NCBI GenBank assembly: GCA_016721425.1
Contig: JADKID010000041.1
Coordinates: 186,001-250,000, forward strand
Source of the DNA: Bryobacterales bacterium
GTDB taxonomy: Bacteria > Acidobacteriota > Terriglobia > Bryobacterales > Bryobacteraceae
Direction of reading: 5' to 3'
Length of the DNA stretch: 64,000 nt
This document shows, in pieces, positions 8,531-15,142 of the stretch. Below the pieces are notes generated by a model. The model saw only the letters and a list, made by a program, of their open reading frames with translations, was not told the DNA's origin and made no database searches. Position numbers and translations under genes: made by a program. Positions within the stretch are counted from its first letter, which is position 1, and each line of letters begins with the position of its first letter.

Positions 8531-9445
8531 CTAGCGGCGGGCGTGTTCCAGGTGGGCTAGAACTTCGGTCAGGGCCAGCTGGTAATCCAGGGGGCGGAGC
8601 TCGCGGGGCCAGAGGCGGCGGACGAGATCGTCTGCCATGATGACTCCATCCTGCTGGTGCTGGAGGAGTTCGGCGGTGCGGCCGGCGTGGTGATCGCGGA
8701 CGCGACGGGTCCATTCGCGGAGGCCGGTGAAGGGCTGGCCGTGGGAGGAGAGAATGAGCTCCACGTCGAGCTGATCGAGGCGATCCAGCGTGCCTAAGTA
8801 CTGGCCGAGCGTGTCCTGGCCGGGGAGCCAGCCGATGTGGGGGGTGATGTCGTCAATGACGTGATCGCCGGCGAAGAGGACCTTGCGCTCGGGAGCGTAG
8901 AGGCAACAGTGGCCGGGGGAGTGGCCCGGGGTCCAGAGGACTTGGAGGGGGCCGATCCAGCTTTCCAGAATGACGCCGTCTTCGAGGAGCGCATCGGGGC
9001 TGAGCATGGGAAAGAGCTGGATGAGTTTCTCGTAGCTGGCGCGGACCTGGATTCGGGTGTCGTCGGGCGTGCCGGCGGTGCGCATGGCTTCGTCGAGTGC
9101 GTCGTAGGGTGCGGTGGTGGATTTGAGCTGGAGGAGGAAGGCGGCGTCGGCGGGGTGCATCCAGACGGTGGCGCCGCTGAGGTCGCGGAGGTGGCTGGCG
9201 CGGGCGCAATGATCGGCGTGGAGGTGGGTGAGGACGATGTGGCGGAGTTGGGAGGGCTCGACTCCGAAGCCGGCCATGGCCTCGGCTAGCGCGTCGGCGG
9301 AGTTGCGGTTATCGAGGCCGGTATCGATGAGCATCCAGCCGCCGGGACAGGGCAGCAGGTAGACGTTGATGAAGGGCGGGCCGAAGGGCATAGGGAGCGG
9401 GATGCGCCAGATGCCGCCATCGAAGAGTTCGGGTGTGAGGGCCAT
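8531..9445 (-). CDS. Metallo-beta-lactamase-fold hydrolase
   Basis: A 304-residue MBL-fold protein. The metal-binding signature THLHADHC is followed by a GHSPGHCCLY strand with another His, VLFAGDHVID with the bridging Asp, and SSHGQPF near the end. Homologues of this length are general thioesterase- or lactonase-like hydrolases, so the substrate is not predictable. The start at 9445 is one base after the lipA stop (TGA 9449-9447), which argues for translational coupling; longer in-frame upstream sequence has no family similarity. The C-terminal helix (DDLVRRLWPRELRPLDYQ) resembles those of winged-helix-tailed MBL proteins. Confidence 0.85.
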   Translation of the reverse strand: MALTPELFDGGIWRIPLPMPFGPPFINVYLLPCPGGWMLIDTGLDNRNSADALAEAMAGFGVEPSQLRHIVLTHLHADHCARASHLRDLSGATVWMHPADAAFLLQLKSTTAPYDALDEAMRTAGTPDDTRIQVRASYEKLIQLFPMLSPDALLEDGVILESWIGPLQVLWTPGHSPGHCCLYAPERKVLFAGDHVIDDITPHIGWLPGQDTLGQYLGTLDRLDQLDVELILSSHGQPFTGLREWTRRVRDHHAGRTAELLQHQQDGVIMADDLVRRLWPRELRPLDYQLALTEVLAHLEHARR

Positions 9446-9446
9446 G

Positions 9447-10310
9447 TCAGAGTGCCTCGGCGGCGTGATAGCTGGAGCGAACGAGGGGGCCGGACTCGAT
9501 GTGCGTGAAGCCGAGGGCGAGGCCTTCCGATTTGTAAGCGGCGAACTCGGCGGGGGTGACGTAGCGGAGGACGGGGAGATGCGCGGGCGTGGGACGGAGA
9601 TATTGGCCGATGGTGGCGATATCGACGTGGTGGGCGCGGAGGTCGCGGAGGGTGTCGACCACTTCCTCGTTGGTCTCGCCGAGGCCGACCATGACTCCGG
9701 ACTTGGTGGGGATGCCGGGTGCGATGGACTTGGCGTAGGCGAGCATCTCCAGCGAGCGCTCATAGCGGGCGCCAAGGCGGACCTGTTTGTAGAGACGGGG
9801 GACGGTTTCGATGTTGTGGTTGAGGACGTCGGGGCGGGCGTCCATGACGGCGGCCATGGCTTCGCGGGAGCCCTGGAAATCCGGAATGAGGACCTCGACG
9901 CGGCAGCCGGGGATGCGTTCGCGGATGGCGCGGATGGTGGCGGCGAAGAGGGAGGCGCCGCCGTCCTTGCGATCGTCGCGATTGACGCTGGTGATGACGG
10001 CGTAGCGGAGATCGAGGGCGGCGCAGGCCTCGGCGACGCGGCGGGGCTCGTCGAGATCGACTTCCAGTGGCTCGCCTTTCTGGACGGCGCAGAAGCCGCA
10101 GCGGCGGGTGCAAAAGTTGCCGAGGATCATGAAAGTGGCGGTGCGCTGATTCCAACATTCGCCGAGATTGGGGCAGGCGGCGGATTCGCACACGGTGTGG
10201 AGTTGGAGGCGCTCGACCAGAGACTTGAGCTGGCGGAAGTTGTCGCCGACGGGGGCTTGGGCGCGGAGCCACTCCGGGCGTTTGGGTTTGGGATCGATGG
10301 AGACCAGCAC
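9447..10310 (-). CDS. lipA: Lipoyl synthase
   Basis: A 287-residue radical SAM enzyme that inserts two sulfurs into octanoyl groups on lipoyl-dependent enzymes. The auxiliary cluster motif CESAACPNLGEC supplies Cys41, Cys46 and Cys52. The radical SAM motif CTRRCGFC supplies Cys67, Cys71 and Cys74. The C-terminal RSSYHA segment carries the conserved Ser ligand. The start appears to be a GTG at 10310. No lipB is adjacent; instead an MBL hydrolase follows with a one-base gap. Confidence 0.95.
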   Translation of the reverse strand: MLVSIDPKPKRPEWLRAQAPVGDNFRQLKSLVERLQLHTVCESAACPNLGECWNQRTATFMILGNFCTRRCGFCAVQKGEPLEVDLDEPRRVAEACAALDLRYAVITSVNRDDRKDGGASLFAATIRAIRERIPGCRVEVLIPDFQGSREAMAAVMDARPDVLNHNIETVPRLYKQVRLGARYERSLEMLAYAKSIAPGIPTKSGVMVGLGETNEEVVDTLRDLRAHHVDIATIGQYLRPTPAHLPVLRYVTPAEFAAYKSEGLALGFTHIESGPLVRSSYHAAEAL

Positions 10311-10340
10311 AGTTAGTTTGATGATAGCTCGGGGTGGGGA

Positions 10341-10368
10341 GAATTAAGTGATTGAGTCCCCGAATTAA
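10341..10368 (+). repeat. Dispersed 3'-end element, copy 3
   Basis: GAATTAAGTGATTGAGTCCC then CGAATTAA. The symporter stop codon (TAA, minus strand 10367-10365) lies inside the shared CCCCGAATTAA block. Confidence 0.6.
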
Positions 10369-12056
10369 GCGAAGTAGGCGTAGAGGGCGATGAAGGTAAC
10401 GACGACGAGAGTGGCGGGGAGGAGGTAGGCCCCGCGGAGGGGTTCGCGCCAGTCTTCCCAGACGAGGGGGCGGGCTTCGTCCTTGAGGGGCTCGGGGCAG
10501 GCGCGGGAGGCGGTGTACATGACGGCGCAGCAGACGAGGAACATGTAGAAGGCGGTGAGCATGAAGTCGTGGAAGAGGAAGTGGTAGATGGGGGCGAGGC
10601 CGCTTTCTTTGGCGGGCTGGAAGTAATCGAGGAGGAAGAGGGAGGCGCCGAGGAGAGCTCCGTACTTCATGGTGATGTGGGCGGCGCGGCCGGAGGCTTT
10701 CCTCCAGAACACTCCGAAGAGGAAGACGGTGGTGATGGGCGGGGCGACGTAGGAGACGAGGCGGTTGAGGCCCTCGAAGATGGTGGTGTAGTGGCTGAAG
10801 AGAGGGGACCACAGGATGGCGAGGAGGGTGGCGGCGGCGGTGGTGATCTTGCCGGTGAGGACGAGCTGGTGATCCGTGGTGTTGGGGCGCCAGCGCTTGA
10901 AGATGTCGTAGGCGAAGAGGGTGGCGGTGGAGTTGAGGGCAGCGGAGCAGGTCTGCATGGCGGCGGCGAGCATGGCTGCGGTGACGAGGCCTTTGAGGCC
11001 GGCGGGGAGGAGGTGGGTGATGAGGAATGTGTAGGTATCGGCGGCATTGGCGGGGGCATCGGCGCCGAAGGCGCGCTGCTGGACAAGGGCGACGCACATG
11101 ACGCCGGGCAGGACGAAGATGAAGACGGGAAGGATCTTGATGAAGGCGCAGAAGAGAGGGCCGAGGCGGGCGTTCCGCTCGTCCTTGGCGGCGAGGACGC
11201 GCTGGACGATAGTCTGATCCGCGCACCAATACCAGATGCCGAGGACGGGATAGCCCACGATGACGGAGTACCAGGGCTGGCGGGAGGCGTCTGAGGCGTC
11301 GCGTGCCATCTGGAGGAAGTTGGCGGTGGAGACAGGGATATCGGGGGCGAGGAGAGGGTGGGGGTGGGTGGCGAGGGTGGCGGCCATGGACTCCCAGCCG
11401 CCGACTTTGAGGTAGGCGGCGATGGTGATGACGACGGCACCGGCGAGGAGGAGGACGCTCTGGATAGATTCGGTCCAGACGACGGCGAGGAGGCCGCCGA
11501 GCATGGTGTAGATACCCGTGAGGACGCCGATGGCGACGATGAAGAAGACGAGGGCATCGAGGCCGAGGATCGTGGCGCCGGGGGCGAGGCCGAGGATGCC
11601 GCGGAGGACCCAGGCGGCGGTATATAGGGCGATGCCGATGTGGATGACGATGGCAGAGAAGAGGGACACGACGGAGAGGATGTCGCGGCACTGGCGGTTG
11701 TAGCGGCGTTCGAGGAAATCGGGGAGGGTGGGTACGCGGGAGCGGAGGTAGAGGGGCGCGAAGAAGAGGGAGAGAAGCACTAGGGTGAAGCCGGCCATCC
11801 ACTCGAAGTTGCCGAAGACGATGCCGTATTTGTAGGCTGCCTCGGCGAGGCTGACGAGGTGGACGGTCGAGATGTTGGCGGCGAACATCGCGAGTCCGAT
11901 GACGGGCCAGGTGAGGCTGTTGCCGGCGAGGAAGTAGTGGCTGCCTTCGCCGGCGCCGCGGCGGCTGACGATGCCGGCGTAGCAGCCAATGGCGACGATA
12001 GCGGTCATGTAGAGTGCGATGACGAAGAGATCGAGGGAGCCGACGGAGAGGGACAT
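10365..12056 (-). CDS. Sodium:solute symporter (SSS family)
   Basis: A 563-residue membrane protein with about 13-14 hydrophobic helices in the SSS/SGLT arrangement. The first helix (LDLFVIALYMTAIVAIGCYA) is followed by the YFLAGNSLTWPVIGLAMFA segment that contributes to the sodium site, and by the PTLPDFLERRYN loop. Similar transporters carry sugars, inositol or other solutes with Na+, and the substrate cannot be read from the sequence. It sits between lipA and a DmpA-type peptidase, all on the minus strand but with untranslated gaps containing dispersed repeats. Confidence 0.85.
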   Translation of the reverse strand: MSLSVGSLDLFVIALYMTAIVAIGCYAGIVSRRGAGEGSHYFLAGNSLTWPVIGLAMFAANISTVHLVSLAEAAYKYGIVFGNFEWMAGFTLVLLSLFFAPLYLRSRVPTLPDFLERRYNRQCRDILSVVSLFSAIVIHIGIALYTAAWVLRGILGLAPGATILGLDALVFFIVAIGVLTGIYTMLGGLLAVVWTESIQSVLLLAGAVVITIAAYLKVGGWESMAATLATHPHPLLAPDIPVSTANFLQMARDASDASRQPWYSVIVGYPVLGIWYWCADQTIVQRVLAAKDERNARLGPLFCAFIKILPVFIFVLPGVMCVALVQQRAFGADAPANAADTYTFLITHLLPAGLKGLVTAAMLAAAMQTCSAALNSTATLFAYDIFKRWRPNTTDHQLVLTGKITTAAATLLAILWSPLFSHYTTIFEGLNRLVSYVAPPITTVFLFGVFWRKASGRAAHITMKYGALLGASLFLLDYFQPAKESGLAPIYHFLFHDFMLTAFYMFLVCCAVMYTASRACPEPLKDEARPLVWEDWREPLRGAYLLPATLVVVTFIALYAYFA

Positions 12057-12093
12057 ATCGAAGCGGCTATTGTATCGAGAAGAGGGCAGAGGA

Positions 12094-12120
12094 AATTGGG
12101 AATTGAGGAGACTGGACTCA
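12094..12120 (+). repeat. Dispersed 3'-end element, copy 4 (diverged)
   Basis: AATTGGGAATTGAGGAGAC followed by TGGACTCA. It matches the left half of the 8287-8320 copy; its last three bases are the stop codon of the peptidase gene. Confidence 0.5.
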
Positions 12121-13221
12121 ACGGATCACCTTGTGGCTGCGGAGTAGCTCCAACACTCGATCTACCGGCAGCGCTTCCACCGTCCGCCCGTTTCCTGTTG
12201 TCGTCACTGCACGAAACAGCGAGTTGTACACCGCCTCCTCCGTGGCCTCAATCACAGCCTGAAAGAGAGGCGACATATCGTCGTTCTTTACGAGCGGCGC
12301 GCCCGTCTTCACCGTGAACGCAATCGCGTAGTCGCCGCTGCCGTTGGACCCCGCCGCCCCGGTCCGCCCCAGCCCCATCATCGTTCTCGCTGCCATCCGC
12401 ATCAGGTTGCGGTGGTCCACCGGAGCATCCGTCGCAATCACCACGATCACTGATCCATCCTTGTCTGCCTGCCCCCGCCGCAACTCGCGGCCCACCGGAA
12501 TCCCCGCGATGGTCAGATCCCCGCCATAGTTCGTCTGTACCAGCACGCCCACCATCTCACCTCCCGGCAGCCGCCGCGACGAAGTGCCAATCCCGCCTTT
12601 GTACCCGAAGGCCACGGTGCCAGTGCCCGCGCCCACCGCCCCCTCCTCCACCGCGCCGCCGGCGGCAACGCGCAGGGCGGCAAACACCTCCTCACGCCCC
12701 ACTGCCCGCGCTCGAATGTCGTTCAACGCTCCATCGTTGGTCTCCGCCACCAATGCATTCAGGCTGCGCACTGCTTCATTCCCGGGCAGCGCCAGCATCC
12801 AATCCAGCACCGCATCGGCAACCCGCGGCACGTTCAGCGTGGAGGTCAGCAGAATCGGGCTCTCCACTTCTCCTAACTCATTCACCTGCGTCGAACCCAT
12901 CAGCTTGCCGAATCCGTTCCCGACAAATACCGCGCCCGGCACCTTCTCCCGGAACAGATTGCGGCCATGCGGCAGCACCGCCGTAACCCCGGTCCGGATG
13001 GTCTCTCCCCGCCGCACCGTGGCATGGCCCACCTGAACTCCCGGCACATCCGTAATCGCATTTCTGGGACCTGGTGGATAGACACCCACCACCACGCCCG
13101 CCTCCCGCGCCCTCGGCGACGGGACGGCCATCAGAAGGGAAAGCAAGATCGATGTCAGCACAACTCGCCGAGTATACCAGCGCACCCTCCATCCCGCCCA
13201 TCCGCCCGGCGGGCTGCTCAT
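12118..13221 (-). CDS. P1/DmpA-family (S58) N-terminal nucleophile aminopeptidase, exported
   Basis: A 367-residue protein matching the DmpA/S58 family: NAITDVPGVQVGHATV near the start, RTGVTAVLPHG, GNGFGKLMG, then the maturation region FGYKGGIGTSSR with the Gly-Thr/Ser cleavage site, and VIVVIATDAPVDHRNL. Members cleave themselves and then act as aminopeptidases, often on D-amino-acid or beta-peptide substrates. The start at 13221 gives an Arg-rich N terminus and a hydrophobic stretch (LTSILLSLLMAVPSPR) that reads as a signal peptide; a GTG at 13161 is an alternative. It begins 9 bases after the radical SAM gene stop, suggesting one transcript. Confidence 0.85.
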   Translation of the reverse strand: MSSPPGGWAGWRVRWYTRRVVLTSILLSLLMAVPSPRAREAGVVVGVYPPGPRNAITDVPGVQVGHATVRRGETIRTGVTAVLPHGRNLFREKVPGAVFVGNGFGKLMGSTQVNELGEVESPILLTSTLNVPRVADAVLDWMLALPGNEAVRSLNALVAETNDGALNDIRARAVGREEVFAALRVAAGGAVEEGAVGAGTGTVAFGYKGGIGTSSRRLPGGEMVGVLVQTNYGGDLTIAGIPVGRELRRGQADKDGSVIVVIATDAPVDHRNLMRMAARTMMGLGRTGAAGSNGSGDYAIAFTVKTGAPLVKNDDMSPLFQAVIEATEEAVYNSLFRAVTTTGNGRTVEALPVDRVLELLRSHKVIR

Positions 13222-13229
13222 CCCCTGGA

Positions 13230-14702
13230 TCACTCCCGCGTGCGCGGCCAAGCCCCTGGAACGCTCTCCTCCGCTTGCCCCGAATAGATCCCAGTCAACT
13301 CGCCCGGCGCAGTGCCAGCCGCCGGAACGGGCTCGTTTGAATGTGCTGCGGGCGCATCGAATGCGATCGGCTCGTTCCCGCGAAGCCGTTTCAGGCAGTA
13401 AAAGCCGTTCATCGCCAGACACATCAGAAATGCTCCGAATCGGAGCCGGCCCAGTGATCTCACCACTCGCAGCGCCGAATACTTCAGCGAAAAAGCCTCG
13501 CGCCACAGCGCCCGGTGTGCCCCCAATAGCTCCTCGGGTGACATGTTCCGCGGCCGGAACGCTACGTTGTATCCGTTGTAGAACTCCCAGCCCCGGCCCG
13601 GTAGAATTCTCCCCTCTTCCTCCAGTTTCCTGTACGCCGGCGTACCCCGGTAGGGGGTCAGTACGCTCAGGAACGGAACATCCACTCCCGTTTCGTAGAG
13701 TTGTCTGGCCATGGCCCTGACGCTCTCCTTGGTGTCGCCGTCGAAACCGGCAATGAACCCTGCCATGACGCAGATGCCGCGCTCGTGCAACTCCCGGATC
13801 CTCGCCTGATAGGTGCTCACCTTGTTTTGGGGCTTGTGCGCGTCTCGCAGCGACTCCGCACCGAAGGACTCGATGCCGAAGAAAATTCCGATGCAGCCTG
13901 AACGCTTCATCAGGTCCAGTAGTAGTCCGTCACCAGAGATATCCAGGCTCGCCTGCGTGAGCCACCATTTCCGCAGCGGAACCATCGCCGTCAGGAGTTC
14001 GCGGATGAACGCGCGGTTTACCGTCAGGTTGTCATCCCAGAACCAGACCACCTTGCGCTGCCACCAATGGGGAAACCGGTCAAATTCGATGTCCCGGATC
14101 ACTTCGCCCGTGGGGCGCGTGCGAAAGCCGGGGCTGATGCTCGGAACCGTGCAGAACGAGCACGTGAACGGGCATCCGCGCGTCGCCTGCACCACCCGCG
14201 GGATAAAGAACCTGCCGCGCAAAAGGTCATAGCGTGGCGTCGGCAATCCGGCGAGCGGCTCCGCCGTGCCGGTGTACCGGCTGCGCAGTCGCCCCGCCGC
14301 TGCGTCCCGGAGAAGCTCAGTCCACACGGACTCCGCTTCGCCCACCACCACGCTGTCCACATGCGCCAGCGCCTCCTCCGCATTGAAAGTGACATGCGGA
14401 CCGCCCGCCACCACTCTCTTTCCTCTCGTTCTATATTCGTCCGCCAGGCGGTACGCCTCCGGCGCGAACCCGGTGAAAAACGAGAGAGCAATCAGATCAG
14501 CGTCTGTCTCAAAGTTCACCGCTTCCACCTGCTGGTGAATCACCCGGACCTCGTACTCGGCCGGCGTTAGAGCCGCCAGATGAATCCCAGTGATCGGCGG
14601 AACAAAGTCGGTCTCATGTCCGTGAAGGTACCGCGGCATATAAACCACCACGATCTCCACACAGAAGTGCCGCCGCTGCTCATTCAAAATCGCCTCATGC
14701 AT
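13230..14702 (-). CDS. B12-binding-domain radical SAM protein
   Basis: A 490-residue protein. The first about 150 residues form a cobalamin-binding-like Rossmann domain (IHLAALTPAEYEVR, LIALSFFTGFAPEAYRLA, KRVVAGGPHVT). The radical SAM core follows with CPFTCSFC carrying the three cluster cysteines, then FWDDNLTVNR and GIESFGAESL. The C-terminal 60 residues include a hydrophobic segment. Family members catalyse methylations or ring formations on lipids, phosphonates or tetrapyrroles; hopanoid-modifying HpnJ/HpnP enzymes belong to this wider group, but the substrate here cannot be fixed. ATG at 14702 is preferred. The gene diverges from padR across about 100 bp. Confidence 0.8.
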   Translation of the reverse strand: MHEAILNEQRRHFCVEIVVVYMPRYLHGHETDFVPPITGIHLAALTPAEYEVRVIHQQVEAVNFETDADLIALSFFTGFAPEAYRLADEYRTRGKRVVAGGPHVTFNAEEALAHVDSVVVGEAESVWTELLRDAAAGRLRSRYTGTAEPLAGLPTPRYDLLRGRFFIPRVVQATRGCPFTCSFCTVPSISPGFRTRPTGEVIRDIEFDRFPHWWQRKVVWFWDDNLTVNRAFIRELLTAMVPLRKWWLTQASLDISGDGLLLDLMKRSGCIGIFFGIESFGAESLRDAHKPQNKVSTYQARIRELHERGICVMAGFIAGFDGDTKESVRAMARQLYETGVDVPFLSVLTPYRGTPAYRKLEEEGRILPGRGWEFYNGYNVAFRPRNMSPEELLGAHRALWREAFSLKYSALRVVRSLGRLRFGAFLMCLAMNGFYCLKRLRGNEPIAFDAPAAHSNEPVPAAGTAPGELTGIYSGQAEESVPGAWPRTRE

Positions 14703-14788
14703 GAAATGTACTTTACACGACAAAGTACTTGCTGGCAAGTGTAACGTTTCGCCTGCTGATCTTGACCTGCCCGTGTCGTCGCCGTAAG

Positions 14789-14802
14789 CTAAGAATTCTT
14801 AG
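14789..14802. promoter_or_regulatory. Perfect palindrome, likely PadR operator
   Basis: CTAAGAATTCTTAG is a perfect 14-bp dyad ending one base before the padR start codon. Position and symmetry suit autorepression by PadR. Confidence 0.55.
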
Positions 14803-14803
14803 T

Positions 14804-15142
14804 ATGGGACGCAAGCCGAAAAAGAACGAGTCCTTGCCCGGTTCACTGGACATGCTGATCCTGCGCACGCTCTCCCGCCGCGATCTCCACGGATACGGCA
14901 TCGTCCAGTTCATTCAACAATCCTCCAGCAATGATCTCCTCATCGAGGAGGGCTCGCTGTACCCCGCTCTCCAGCGGTTGGAGCTGAACGGCTGGATCGA
15001 CGGTGACTGGGGCGTGACGTCGAACAATCGGCGGGCGAGGATCTACAAGATCACGGCGGCCGGCAGCAAACAACTGGCCGTCGAGACCCGCCAGTACACC
15101 AGACTCACGCTGGCGATCGCGCGCGTCATGGGAACGGAGTGA
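14804..15142 (+). CDS. PadR-family transcriptional regulator
   Basis: A 112-residue winged-helix protein: LPGSLDMLILRTLSRRDLHG, YGIVQFIQ, EEGSLYPALQRLELNGWI, then the wing and a short C-terminal helix. In Acidobacteriota, short PadR proteins of this kind are regularly followed by ADOP permease genes, as here; the stop overlaps the permease start region. It presumably represses both genes through the palindrome just before its ATG. Confidence 0.9.
   Translation: MGRKPKKNESLPGSLDMLILRTLSRRDLHGYGIVQFIQQSSSNDLLIEEGSLYPALQRLELNGWIDGDWGVTSNNRRARIYKITAAGSKQLAVETRQYTRLTLAIARVMGTE

Noticed and set aside
9760..11802. 680-codon minus-strand frame
   Set aside because: Arg/Pro/His-rich shadow overlapping lipA and the symporter genes in another frame.
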